Shown here in pieces: positions 8,551-17,814 of a DNA stretch of 64,000 nucleotides. Numbering within the stretch: the stretch's first letter is position 1; each line of letters opens with the position of its first letter. The stretch lies in assembly GCA_964628055.1 (NCBI GenBank), contig CAZVNL010000001.1, positions 62,001 to 126,000 on the forward strand. Direction: 5' to 3'. The notes below the pieces were generated by a model, which searched no databases, was not told the DNA's origin, and saw only the letters and a list, made by a program, of their open reading frames with translations. The translations under genes were made by a program, and so were the position numbers. The DNA comes from CAZBEL01 sp964628055 (GTDB lineage Bacteria > Fidelibacterota > Marinisomatia > Marinisomatales > TCS56).

Positions 8551-9019
8551 GGCCGGTATTTTCTGTTACGGTGATTACGGTAGTCTGGTTAAGGGTAACA
8601 GTTCCATTGTTTGACGGCTCACCCCAGTAGTTAAAATAGAACCTATTCGTGTTGTTAAAATCAACATCGGTGAGGTACACGCCTTCGAAATCGGCGTCAT
8701 CGAAATTAATGAGATGTTTGGAGTTAGTTTGGGGATCGGTTATAAGTTCTAAATTATTATTGGTGTTCCCCACGTAGATCCCATAATTGTTCTCGTCAAT
8801 ATTCACGATAACCCAGGTCGTGTCATGATGGTCAATTGCATAATGTCGCGCGCGACGGATATCGTCAGCAAGTTTATGCCGGGCATTGTCAAGTTTAATG
8901 CTGTCTACCGCCGTGGTAAACTTAGGGATAACTATAAAAGAGGTGATACCGACGATGAGCATAACAAGTACCAACTCCACCAGCGTAAAACCCATCTGGT
9001 AACGATGCGTCTGCTGCAC
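8531..9019 (-). CDS. Minor pilin / pseudopilin (FimT/PulH-like)
   Basis: 162 residues, first gene of the minor-pilin operon. The leader MQQTHRYQMG is followed by FTLVELVLVMLIVGITSFIV, with Glu at mature position 5 and the long hydrophobic helix. The segment DDIRRARHYAIDHHDTTW matches the arginine-rich helix typical of FimT/GspH proteins (cf. L-x-x-A-R-x-x-A). The head domain ends VTVTENTGHVTIQD, in line with the FimT fold. Together with the three following genes it would form the initiating tip complex of a type IV pilus or pseudopilus in the inner membrane. A CRP-like palindrome lies 123 bases upstream of its start. Confidence 0.85.
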   Translation of the reverse strand: MQQTHRYQMGFTLVELVLVMLIVGITSFIVIPKFTTAVDSIKLDNARHKLADDIRRARHYAIDHHDTTWVIVNIDENNYGIYVGNTNNNLELITDPQTNSKHLINFDDADFEGVYLTDVDFNNTNRFYFNYWGEPSNNGTVTLNQTTVITVTENTGHVTIQD

Positions 9020-9141
9020 GTACTTATGCCTTTACTATCATTTAGTAATGATCTATAGGATGATTATTAACATCAAAAGATACAATACTAAGCCCTAAAT
9101 AGGAATAACTATATCGCCTTACGAAAACCCAAGGAAAAAAA

Positions 9142-9159
9142 GTGTGATTTTCGTCACAC
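9142..9159. promoter_or_regulatory. CRP/FNR-family-like palindromic operator
   Basis: GTGTGATTTTCGTCACAC is a perfect inverted repeat with six-base arms and a six-base spacer, and contains TGTGA-N6-TCACA, the consensus for CRP-type regulators. It lies in the 209-base intergenic stretch upstream of the minor-pilin operon (first ATG at 9019) and downstream of the beta-barrel gene. No CRP gene is in the window, so the binding protein is inferred from the motif. Its distance from the start fits either activation or repression of the pilin operon. Confidence 0.55.
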
Positions 9160-9228
9160 CCTTTTTCACGGAGCAGCATGCATGGCGCAAATTTAAAGAA
9201 ATAGGACCAGTGCGAAGATAGCGTTCGT

Positions 9229-9945
9229 TCATTTGGCAACGGCCCACAAGGCCAGGGAGGCAGCGAACCCCTTGCTCGAATACCAACTATAAGCGAGCTG
9301 TAGGGAATAATCGGAGGTTAGTGGTACGCTAATTCCGGCAGTTAAACCCACAGGTAACCGGGAGATAAACTCAGTGGTCAGGTTACCAAAATCCATAGGA
9401 TAGCCACGGTGGAGGACGGTGAGCGCTTTCTGGTTTTTTCCATAAAGGAAGGAAGTTGTGACGCCAATGGTAAGGACTAATTGCGCTCCCACAAAATCAT
9501 ACCCAATTTGCAAAGGGCTTTCGTAAAAATAATAGGTATTCTGGAAGGAGTAGGTTACAGAATCCGGTTTTTCGGCTTTATTGTTGCCTTCGGCGTAATA
9601 ATACCAAAGGTCGCCACTGACGTATAAACCGCCAAGGTTATGCTTTACTCCAAGGCGATAGGCAGTTGCAAAGCCACTTTTAAAGTTGCCCACGCTAGCA
9701 GAGGTACCAGGAATGAGAAAATCACTGGCCCCGATGGAGACGCTGATCCGTGTACCGAATTCCGTTTGGTAACTATAATTTAACAAACCTTGGGTCACGA
9801 CAGTTTGAACAGTATCAAAGGTGCGCGGGGCGTAAATGGCCTGAAAACCGTATTTTTCCCGCCCGGTAAACTGGCGCTGTGTTTGCGGAAACAAAACGGC
9901 CATAAGCCCGAGGCACACGATTCCTCCTCGACACAGGGCCTTCAT
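9229..9945 (-). CDS. Outer-membrane beta-barrel protein
   Basis: 238 residues from the ATG at 9945. A TTG three bases further upstream is possible, but ATG overlaps the stop of the upstream gene as TGATG, which suggests coupled translation. A signal peptide is seen at 1-20 (GGIVCLGLMAVLFPQ). The mature part is a series of amphipathic strands rich in Tyr/Phe with alternating small residues (YVSGDLWYYYAEG, NTYYFYESPLQIGYDF, YSLQLAYSWYSS), typical of a barrel of about ten strands. No family is recognised. Since the preceding gene encodes a large Big_1 surface protein, the barrel may help export or anchor it, but that is inference. Confidence 0.7.
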   Translation of the reverse strand: MKALCRGGIVCLGLMAVLFPQTQRQFTGREKYGFQAIYAPRTFDTVQTVVTQGLLNYSYQTEFGTRISVSIGASDFLIPGTSASVGNFKSGFATAYRLGVKHNLGGLYVSGDLWYYYAEGNNKAEKPDSVTYSFQNTYYFYESPLQIGYDFVGAQLVLTIGVTTSFLYGKNQKALTVLHRGYPMDFGNLTTEFISRLPVGLTAGISVPLTSDYSLQLAYSWYSSKGFAASLALWAVAK

Positions 9946-12900
9946 CAATTCAACGCGGGCAAAACGATATCGATATAACCCAAGGCGCTCCCATTCACGG
10001 CCGTAACGCGTACGGTGCTTCCGATGTATTGGGAGGAATATCGCAGGGTGGTGTTGGCCGTTCCAAAACTATCTGTTGTGGCCGGTGACATGATGGTCCC
10101 CATGGTGCTTGGATTCAAAGAAAACTGAATATCGGCGCCCACAATGGGCCCCCCACTCTGATCCGTAAATAGGGCCGATACCTGTAGGTCATCGGTGCCG
10201 TCTCCATTTCCATCCCCGGTACCTTCAGGATTAAACCAGGAAAGCACAATGCTACTGTCACTGGGCGCCAGGAATAAAACGGTCGTAGAAGCCGTTAAAG
10301 TGTCACCAAAGTTTCCTTGAATTACAGCCGTTCCGGCGGTTGTGCCCGAAGTTAAGGTTACGGTAGTATTTCCGCTATTATCAGTGGTCGTAGAACCAGG
10401 AATAGTCCCCAGAGTTGTCGACCAGAAAACCGTGCGATTATCCAACGGATGGCCATTGGAGGTTTCTTTTAACTGGGCCGAAATCTGGGTTGTGCTGTTG
10501 CCATCAGCCAATAGAATCGAGTCCTGGGCTCCCACCGTGAAAGTTATCCCTCGAAAGGTGATGACAAGACTATCAGAAACGGCTGGAAAGTCGGTCACAG
10601 TAGCGGCAACGACCACCGTTGTATCGGTATATCGGGCGCTACTTATGAGCGTGTTGGTAGCAATACCAGCGCTCCCTGTGGTGGCAGTGCTTTGAGCCAA
10701 ATCACCGAGCGCTGAATTAAAGCTTACCGGTACTCCCGAAACGGGGTCGCCCAGAGTATCCGTAACCGCGGCAGCAATCGTAACACTACTCAACCCATCC
10801 CCGAGAATGGTTGTCGTGTCAGCGGTTAAGACTAAATTTTGCGGGTCCGGGCTGAGAAAAGAGAGGGTAACAGTGTCATTTAATGTTTGGCCTACCATAA
10901 CAAGAACCGTATCCACTCCGGGCGTGGTGCCACTCGTGAGCACGGCAGAGGCATGTCCGCTGACATCGGTAGTTGTGAGGCCAGTAATGGTTCCTAATGT
11001 TGTGGCAAACGCCACCGGTTCATTGGGAACCGCTACATTCGTTCCACTCTCCCGTACAAGAACATCCACTGTCGTATTGGCCTGGCCGTTTGCGATTATG
11101 TATTGGTCGGCGACACTTGAAGTAATCGTAATGCCTTGGAAGTTTAATGACACAGTATCGGCAATAGTTGGCAAAGCGACTAACCACCCATCTACTTCAC
11201 CGGCAATATTCGTGTAACTAGCGGAGCTGACCAAAGAAGTCACCGCCGCCCCGGCGGAGTCGGTAGTTGCCGTAGATGTCAATAATGTCCCCATTGAGGC
11301 ATGGAATTCCACCTGTGTCGAAGGGACGGGATTCCCTTGAATATCAGTAACGAGAGCCGTGACCTCGATTGTGTCCCGACCATCAGCAAGGAGAGTGGCT
11401 GTGGCGGAGGTCAAAGTGACCTGCGTGGGTGCCAGACTATAGAACTCAACGGTAATTGTATCTCGCAGGACCATTCCAAAAGAAGTGACGATAGTAGCCA
11501 TTCCAGGAAGGTTACCACTGGTAAGAATGGCCGTTGCAACCCCACTTGCATCGCTGTTAACAGACCCGGTGATTGTGCCCCGATTGGTGGAGAAATAGAC
11601 ATCTGCCCCACTAATAGGACTATGAGCCGTAGTCTCAAATAAATTTGTTGAGATGGATGTGGTGCTATTGCCATCGGCGGGTAGGAGTGTATCCTGGGTT
11701 GCAACAGTAATAGTGACACCCCGGTATTCGAAGAGAATACTATCTATTAGAGTGGCAGTCAGGTTTGATTGGTGTAAAGCACCTCTTATTTCACTTCCCT
11801 GAACAAAGCCCTCAATGTTAGGCGACCTAATCTTCATTAACCTTTCGGTAGGAGGTGGATTTTCCAGTCGTCGCTTTGGCCCGGTTGTTCTAACCACCCC
11901 CTGCCTGTTAAGGTGCAATTCTGTCAGGTTACCGGAAACTTGGCAGATCACCTGCCCAGATGTATCCACAACACTGGCCGGGCCAGTATGGGTAACGATT
12001 GCCTCCCCGTTTTCATCGGTAATTATACTCGTTTCGGAAAGGGTTCCCATGGCAGTTTGAAACACAACCTCCACTCCAGGGATTGGATTGTCGAGAGTAT
12101 CCAGAATTAAAGCTGTGATCGTTGATGAAGTCAATCCATCGGCAAGGAGTGCTGTTGAAGTGGTGCTTAAGGACAGAGAATTTGGCAGGTTGGAAACAAA
12201 AGGAATACTTGCTGAAAACGGTAAATTAGTTCCAAGGATAATTGTAACCGTAGCATTTCCAGGGATAAAGCTGCTGCGTAGAAGAAGTTCGGCGCGGCCA
12301 TTGTCATCAGTGATAAAATCGCCGGAAATGACACCCCGAGTGACAGCTACCTCAAATGAATAACCGGTTAAGAGAATACCACTGGTCGATTCAAACACCG
12401 TCACCGTGACGTGTGTAGAGTCCACCCCATCGGCTAACAATTCATTCCGGTCAAAATGCAGTTGGGCCCTAATGCCTTTATAAGTAATCAGTAAGCTATC
12501 GACTGGATCTTCCAATAACTTTTTCTGTAGCCGGAGAGTATTTTTTGTATTCTCTAGGTCCCTTTTCTTCTTTGTCCTAGTTTTTCTTATTTCTTCAACC
12601 TTTAATTCCTTTTTTACGGGAACGTAATTATAAAATAATTGGTTCGGACGGTTGCTCGCTTGCACGGTAAGGTCAACCTGAGAAACACCAGGTTGGAAAC
12701 TCATCCCCAGGTTGGCAAAGGGTGTAAGACTGGCTTTAACGGTGGCCGTAACATTGTTACTATCGGCGACACTGATGAGGGTGGCATAAGTAATCCCCTC
12801 TGCGTCTGTCCTTCCTTGAGGAACAATGTTTCCTTCGTCAACTGAAAAAAATACCAATACATTCGGCATAGGCTGTTGTTGTTCATCCACAACCTTGGCC

Positions 12901-13376
12901 TTCACCTGAACATTTGTTTTACCATCGGCGATAATAGCCGTTGTGTCGCTAGAAAGTGTAACGGTAGCCAGGGGGTTCAATATGAGGATATATAGTGTAT
13001 CCGCTTTTTCACCAACGTTAACGGTCACTTCATCCAGTCCCGCCAAACCATCGGCGTGATAGTCCACGATCGCAATGCCCGCTGAGTCAGTTGTGTCACT
13101 ATCGGTGATCGTACCTAAAAGAGACGAAAAAGTAACCACCACGCTATCCGCCGGCTCTAATGTAGTCGTATCTTTATTTACTCTTTGTAATTCTACTAAA
13201 ACAGTTGTGGAACTATCGACCATTAGTTGATCCTGGCTGGCTATAAACCTATTGAAAAAAATGTACTTATTTATGTCTTCGGTGGGACCGACAAAGCTCC
13301 CCTGATCTACCGTGCAACGGAGCCCCAGTATAAGCACCAGCAAACTTCCAAGGATTCGTAAGTGTTTGGACAACAT
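9945..13376 (-). CDS. Large Ig-like (Big_1) repeat surface protein, invasin/intimin-like
   Basis: 1143 residues. It has a hydrophobic N-terminal signal (LRILGSLLVLILGL) with Cys21, where an atypical lipobox (GLRC) suggests a lipoprotein. Then follow ten Ig-like units of about 95 residues, each with the Big_1 signature of a -DG- turn early (ADGKTNVQV, ADGLTSSTI, ADGNSTTSI) and a T-T-D-x-x-G-x-A motif late. Units alternate between two types, one starting with a GIT-like strand and one starting VTLTSxTxxLLADG, so the evolutionary unit looks like a pair. A lysine/arginine-rich insert lies near 240-300 and a Pro/Arg-rich linker near 490-550. The last unit carries DGNGDGTDD, a calcium-loop-like stretch. 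Probably a surface stalk used in adhesion. Confidence 0.8.
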   Translation of the reverse strand: MLSKHLRILGSLLVLILGLRCTVDQGSFVGPTEDINKYIFFNRFIASQDQLMVDSSTTVLVELQRVNKDTTTLEPADSVVVTFSSLLGTITDSDTTDSAGIAIVDYHADGLAGLDEVTVNVGEKADTLYILILNPLATVTLSSDTTAIIADGKTNVQVKAKVVDEQQQPMPNVLVFFSVDEGNIVPQGRTDAEGITYATLISVADSNNVTATVKASLTPFANLGMSFQPGVSQVDLTVQASNRPNQLFYNYVPVKKELKVEEIRKTRTKKKRDLENTKNTLRLQKKLLEDPVDSLLITYKGIRAQLHFDRNELLADGVDSTHVTVTVFESTSGILLTGYSFEVAVTRGVISGDFITDDNGRAELLLRSSFIPGNATVTIILGTNLPFSASIPFVSNLPNSLSLSTTSTALLADGLTSSTITALILDTLDNPIPGVEVVFQTAMGTLSETSIITDENGEAIVTHTGPASVVDTSGQVICQVSGNLTELHLNRQGVVRTTGPKRRLENPPPTERLMKIRSPNIEGFVQGSEIRGALHQSNLTATLIDSILFEYRGVTITVATQDTLLPADGNSTTSISTNLFETTAHSPISGADVYFSTNRGTITGSVNSDASGVATAILTSGNLPGMATIVTSFGMVLRDTITVEFYSLAPTQVTLTSATATLLADGRDTIEVTALVTDIQGNPVPSTQVEFHASMGTLLTSTATTDSAGAAVTSLVSSASYTNIAGEVDGWLVALPTIADTVSLNFQGITITSSVADQYIIANGQANTTVDVLVRESGTNVAVPNEPVAFATTLGTITGLTTTDVSGHASAVLTSGTTPGVDTVLVMVGQTLNDTVTLSFLSPDPQNLVLTADTTTILGDGLSSVTIAAAVTDTLGDPVSGVPVSFNSALGDLAQSTATTGSAGIATNTLISSARYTDTTVVVAATVTDFPAVSDSLVITFRGITFTVGAQDSILLADGNSTTQISAQLKETSNGHPLDNRTVFWSTTLGTIPGSTTTDNSGNTTVTLTSGTTAGTAVIQGNFGDTLTASTTVLFLAPSDSSIVLSWFNPEGTGDGNGDGTDDLQVSALFTDQSGGPIVGADIQFSLNPSTMGTIMSPATTDSFGTANTTLRYSSQYIGSTVRVTAVNGSALGYIDIVLPALN

Positions 13377-13585
13377 GTTCCCGGAGGCCGTATATTAAAT
13401 GCGAAGGTTTGGGTGTATTTTTCTGGTCATGTGGAGCTAATCTAACTCCAGAGAGGGCTACAATGCTAATAATTTTAGGGCTGATGAAGCTATTAGATAG
13501 ACTTGGGGCGGTTACCATCGAAGGGAGATAAACGCATTGCTATTCAATTTCTAGTCTTGCTCCTTACAACCGTAAGATTATCCCC

Positions 13586-15130
13586 ATGAATAATAAAGCA
13601 CCCATTTTTCCATTGACGCTAATTATCGTTTTAGGCATTGCCTGGATCGGGTTTTTCCACAATGATACTAATGCTGATTTATTCGGTCATGTCACTATTG
13701 GTGAACGAATTCTCGACACCAAAGAAATTCCCCGCACGAATACTTATTCGTACACCGACCCTGACCATCCTTGGATAAACCAGTACTGGCTCTCGGAGAT
13801 AATCTTCGCCCTCCTCTATCGTACCTTCGGAAACCCTGGCTTAATCCTCTTCATGATGGCCATGAGCCTTGGAATGATAACCGTGGCCTATAAGCTCATC
13901 CGAAAACACTATCCTCATACCCATGCCCTTACAACGTTTATCGTCCTGGTCATGACTATCGGAACATTGCGAACCGGGATCACTATTCGACCGCAACTTT
14001 TTACTTATCTATTCACCATTATCATGCTCCATCAACTATCCGACATGCAAATGAAACGGAGCCATTTCATCCTATTTCCCCTCCTGTTTCTTTTCTGGAC
14101 CAACCTCCACGGGGGAGTGGTCGCTGGTTATGGAATATTATCTATTTGGAGTACTATTCTACTCTTGAAAAACTGGAAGACAAAATTGGGTCCTATTTTT
14201 AAGTATTTAGCGATCTTATGGTTTTTCTCCGTAGTTGCCTCCTTTATTAATCCCTATGGTTGGAACCTCCATCGGTTTTTGCTATTTGCGAACCGTTTAG
14301 ATCATTGGTTCATTCAGGAATGGAGACCGATTACATGGATAGGTTACAATAATTTGTTTTTTAAAATTGTCACCCCTATATATTTGATTGGAATAGCATA
14401 TTTAATAATTCCTCTTAGAAAAATCCGTTGGTTTCCCATTATCATGAGCCTAATCTCCTTTTTTCTGGCCATCCAACACATTCGTCACGTTGCATTTTTT
14501 GCCTTGATGTTACCAATCGCTCTATCACCACCTTTAGATAAAATATTAAATCGCTATGGTTTGGATTTAATAGCATTGTCAAATCGTGCTCAAGCTTGGT
14601 GGAAACAGCATTCACAGCAATTCCAGCGGCGGTTCAAATTAGAATTCATTATTCTAACCATTCTATCCACCTGGCTCGTTTCACGCACCCCTTTTCGTCT
14701 GTTAATTGATCCCAATAAATACCCGGTGGCACACGTCCGCTGGCTAAAAGCGAACCACCTTACAGGGAACCTGCTCAATTCTTACAATTGGGGGTACTAT
14801 CTAATCCGTGAATTATATCCGGCTTTTAAAATCGCTACTGACGGAAGGTATGAGACGGCCTATTCAGTTGACTATACTGACCAATATTTGAGATTTCGCT
14901 ATTCGAATGATATGGCACTGTCTTTTCTTGAGCGGTATGCTTCGGATTTTATTTTAATTGAAAGAGACCTTCCGGTAACAAGAAAAATTAATGAATCCCC
15001 GGATTGGCTTGCCTTGAACTGGAATAGCACTGCTGTATTGTTTGCCTCAACTAAATGGACTGAGGAACATCAAGAACACAACTTCGAATTGCCGCTCCTT
15101 AGGAAACTTTCAGAAATAACTTTTAAATAA
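13586..15130 (+). CDS. Polytopic GT-C-like membrane protein (putative glycosyltransferase)
   Basis: 514 residues with about ten membrane segments from residue 8 to about 370 and a soluble C-terminal part. The first loop has NADLFGHVTIGERI and later WINQYWLSEIIFALLY; the Asp/His in the first periplasmic loop, the aromatic E-rich second motif, and FWTNLHGG near 170-178 are the pattern of a family related to the GT-C glycosyltransferase fold (as in Dol-P-Man-dependent enzymes and O-antigen ligases). No substrate can be named. It is divergent from the Big_1 gene and convergent with the TMTC-like gene at 15155, and with the genes at 19113 and 19682 makes a cluster of glycan-related membrane proteins around the pilins. 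Confidence 0.6.
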   Translation: MNNKAPIFPLTLIIVLGIAWIGFFHNDTNADLFGHVTIGERILDTKEIPRTNTYSYTDPDHPWINQYWLSEIIFALLYRTFGNPGLILFMMAMSLGMITVAYKLIRKHYPHTHALTTFIVLVMTIGTLRTGITIRPQLFTYLFTIIMLHQLSDMQMKRSHFILFPLLFLFWTNLHGGVVAGYGILSIWSTILLLKNWKTKLGPIFKYLAILWFFSVVASFINPYGWNLHRFLLFANRLDHWFIQEWRPITWIGYNNLFFKIVTPIYLIGIAYLIIPLRKIRWFPIIMSLISFFLAIQHIRHVAFFALMLPIALSPPLDKILNRYGLDLIALSNRAQAWWKQHSQQFQRRFKLEFIILTILSTWLVSRTPFRLLIDPNKYPVAHVRWLKANHLTGNLLNSYNWGYYLIRELYPAFKIATDGRYETAYSVDYTDQYLRFRYSNDMALSFLERYASDFILIERDLPVTRKINESPDWLALNWNSTAVLFASTKWTEEHQEHNFELPLLRKLSEITFK

Positions 15131-15154
15131 AAAATTCCTGGAACGTGACGTAGT

Positions 15155-17185
15155 CTATTTGTTTTGATATTGAAAATCAAGAGAGTCATTTAATAAGCCA
15201 GCTTCAATAAATTGTAACAAAAGCGTTGAGTCTTCAGATGTTAGGGAGCCTTGTTGACTCATTTTCAAGTATTGTTGAGCGCTATCTACTTCCCCTATCT
15301 GGTAATAAGCGATTGCGCGGAAAATTTTTGCTGCCGAAAAGTAAGGGTATAAATCTATTGCTCTGTTAAAATCTTCTAAAGCTGGCTCTGGTCGGTCAAC
15401 CAATAATTGTACCAGTCCCTGCTGATAATAATTGGCTGCTTTCCGCGGGTTGATTTTAATAGCTTGATTAAAATCCTTAAGAGCAAGTTCATAGGCTCTT
15501 GCTCTACGGTATACTCTACCCCGGTTGTGATATGCGAAAGCAAAATGAGGGTCAAGGTCTACTGCTTTTGAGAAATACACCAAAGCAGCTTTGTAATTTG
15601 CCTGCTCAGCGCTAAGTAACCCTAAAAGATTCCAGGCCTCTGGATCTAAGGAATCCAATTCCACCGCCTTTAGACAGTCACGATAAGCTAACGCTATTCG
15701 TTTTTTCTTATTATTAATAATTGCTCGATTATAATAGGCCAATCCATACCGAGGATTAATTCTAATAGCATTATCATAGTCATTTTCCGCTAAGTCAATA
15801 AGTCCCAGATCTGTAAAAGCTTTACCACGGTTATTATATGAATCAGCAGACAAGGAATCCAAGTCTATAGCAACGGTAAAGTCATGGATGGCGCGATAAT
15901 ATTCATTTCGATTTAAGTATGCAGCCCCTCGATTGTGATAAATAACAGCTTGTGGAGTAGAATATTGCCAGGTATGTTCCCATAGGTTAATACTACTTTT
16001 CCAAATTGGAACCTGGAAAAGGGCCGATCTTAACCCTAATATTATAATCAGAAGAGAGGCAATTAGATAAGTTGCTCGTCGATTCGTGGCGGATAAGACC
16101 GTAGCAAATCCTAAGGAAACACCTATCATGGGAATATAGAAAAACCTATCAGCCACGTTAGAGAAATCCTGAAAAATAAAAGCGAATAAACCAGAGACTG
16201 GTAAATAACCAATAAGAATCCAAAGGAATGAAATCCACAAATACCGTGCTTTCTTTCTAATTCGCCAAATTAGGTAACCGACTAGTACCGGAAATCCAAG
16301 CAAAAGAGACGCCCAAAAAGGAGTGATAATATCGTTAAAATGTCTACCGTAAGAAGCTACGAGATGGATCGGATAGATTAATTTACACAAGTAGAAGTTG
16401 ATTGTATCCATCCAAATCAAGGGACGTATGAGGAAAGGATAACTAACCTTAGGAGCTTGAGAATTCATGGTGATCAAGGCGATGGGAATGGCAAACGCAA
16501 TGTAGGGTAAAATTGAATAAGTGGACTCCTTCCAGGATTTGGTAAAATGATATCGATCTAAGATAAAAATAAGTCCCGGAAAGACAACAGCAGAAGGTTT
16601 GGATAAGATAGCCAATAAAAAGAAAAACCAACTATAATCTCGGTATTTTCTGGTTACAGTTGGATCGTCGCGGGAGGATTCTCTTCTACGAAAATGAGAT
16701 AATATAGCTAATAATCCCAAACAAGTGCTTAACAGTGCTCTGGTTTCCGACACCCAGGCCACTGCTTCAACTTGTAAAGGATGAACCACAAAAAATAGCG
16801 AGGCCAAAAAGCTCGCCCAATAACTTTTATTGGTTTTCCGAACAAGTTTGAATACCAGGACACCATTGATCGTATGTAGGATGATATTCATAAAATGATA
16901 GAGGGCGGGATTGAAAGGTTGTTGATAATCGTATAATTGACCAATAACTTTTATAAGTGCCCATAACATATACGTCAAAGGAATATACATCCCTTTATAG
17001 GGTTCCTGCCAAAAATGCAACAGGTTTGAAAAAGTTAGTTTGCGAAGATAAGGATTATCTCCTAGATGAACTCCCATATCATCCCAGACAAAACCAAAAG
17101 AGGTTGTTTGCCAATAAAGAAGAAATGAAATTAAGATAATTACATAGGTCGCATAATTCCAGTTTCGGGTATTAAATCGGTGCAT
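15155..17185 (-). CDS. TMTC-like GT-C mannosyltransferase with C-terminal TPR repeats
   Basis: 676 residues. The N-terminal 400 residues are polytopic (about 11 segments) with FVWDD at 32-36 in the first loop, VHPLQVEAVAWVSETR at 134-149 and DRFFYIP near 352; these are the conserved motifs of the TMTC / DUF1736-type GT-C enzymes, where the Asp pair is the expected catalytic site. The C-terminal 250 residues hold about seven TPRs (each with A-x-x-Y-N-R-G or similar), as in eukaryotic TMTC1-4, which O-mannosylate cadherins. Dolichyl-phosphate-like or polyprenyl-phosphate sugar would be the donor. Next to pilin genes, a pilin or Ig-repeat protein is a possible acceptor; this is inference. Confidence 0.75.
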   Translation of the reverse strand: MHRFNTRNWNYATYVIILISFLLYWQTTSFGFVWDDMGVHLGDNPYLRKLTFSNLLHFWQEPYKGMYIPLTYMLWALIKVIGQLYDYQQPFNPALYHFMNIILHTINGVLVFKLVRKTNKSYWASFLASLFFVVHPLQVEAVAWVSETRALLSTCLGLLAILSHFRRRESSRDDPTVTRKYRDYSWFFFLLAILSKPSAVVFPGLIFILDRYHFTKSWKESTYSILPYIAFAIPIALITMNSQAPKVSYPFLIRPLIWMDTINFYLCKLIYPIHLVASYGRHFNDIITPFWASLLLGFPVLVGYLIWRIRKKARYLWISFLWILIGYLPVSGLFAFIFQDFSNVADRFFYIPMIGVSLGFATVLSATNRRATYLIASLLIIILGLRSALFQVPIWKSSINLWEHTWQYSTPQAVIYHNRGAAYLNRNEYYRAIHDFTVAIDLDSLSADSYNNRGKAFTDLGLIDLAENDYDNAIRINPRYGLAYYNRAIINNKKKRIALAYRDCLKAVELDSLDPEAWNLLGLLSAEQANYKAALVYFSKAVDLDPHFAFAYHNRGRVYRRARAYELALKDFNQAIKINPRKAANYYQQGLVQLLVDRPEPALEDFNRAIDLYPYFSAAKIFRAIAYYQIGEVDSAQQYLKMSQQGSLTSEDSTLLLQFIEAGLLNDSLDFQYQNK

Positions 17186-17307
17186 ACTATTAACACGATG
17201 ATAGTTTCAAAAGCCTACAATACACTAAGAAGGAGGACCGAAAAAATGATAACGATACCTTGAAAACGAGATCACCAATAGCGTTTTAAAATTAGTAAAA
17301 TTGAATT

Positions 17308-17736
17308 TTACGGCCGGTATTCGTCACGTAACCCGGTGGTGGGATCAATTAAGATAAAGCCTTTTCTACTGTCAGAAGTGTCAATTAAAGCATATTTAAA
17401 GGGAAACCCAAAACCATTTTTAGGAAAAATTCCTTCAGAGAATAAGGAAACCGGAGCGCTACCATCTTTTAGGACGGGACTATAAGCCCAAACATCATCG
17501 AGAATACTATCAGCAGGCGCCGGAGGAAATTCAGGTCGTTCCCCTCTCATATTGTAATATAAATAATAATTAATAAACGCTTGTTTAATGTTCACCATGT
17601 TGACCTGTGATTTAGCCGCTTTACTTTCATTATTGTACCTGGTATAGGTGGGGACCATTACCGCGGCCAACGTGCCCATAATGGCTAAAGATACTATCAG
17701 TTCAAAAAGGGTGAAACCCGGCTGTTTTTTCATCAT
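17308..17736 (-). CDS. Type IV pilin-like protein (GspG-like)
   Basis: 142 residues. The leader MMKKQPG is followed by FTLFELIVSLAIMGTLAAVMVPTY, with Glu at mature position 5, a textbook prepilin peptidase site and helix. The head is short and ends with DPTTGLRDEYRP. It lies downstream of the major-pilin-like gene at 17815, with a strong terminator hairpin between them, so it would be expressed by read-through or from a promoter of its own. The PilD at 26152 is the likely processing enzyme. Whether it is a minor pilin or a pseudopilin cannot be told from sequence. Confidence 0.85.
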   Translation of the reverse strand: MMKKQPGFTLFELIVSLAIMGTLAAVMVPTYTRYNNESKAAKSQVNMVNIKQAFINYYLYYNMRGERPEFPPAPADSILDDVWAYSPVLKDGSAPVSLFSEGIFPKNGFGFPFKYALIDTSDSRKGFILIDPTTGLRDEYRP

Positions 17737-17753
17737 TATTCCTGGGTTAATTT

Positions 17754-17785
17754 AAAACAGCCCTGTTATGAAACAGGGCTGTTTT
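17754..17785. terminator. Strong stem-loop terminator after the major pilin gene
   Basis: A perfect inverted repeat with 14-base arms (AAAACAGCCCTGTT at 17754-17767 and its complement at 17772-17785) around a four-base loop. On the minus strand the stem is followed by TTTTAAATT, so it can stop or attenuate transcripts coming from the pilin gene at 17815; on the plus strand it is followed by TTTTTC. It sits 30 bases below the pilin stop codon and before the next pilin gene. A stable 3' hairpin is common on abundant pilin mRNAs. Confidence 0.8.
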
Positions 17786-17814
17786 TCATTTCTACTCGGT
17801 CGTGAATTGATGAC

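Noticed and set aside
9042..9239. 65-codon minus-strand frame over the CRP-like site
   Set aside because: No motif or ribosome site; it covers the control region and overlaps the end of the barrel gene.
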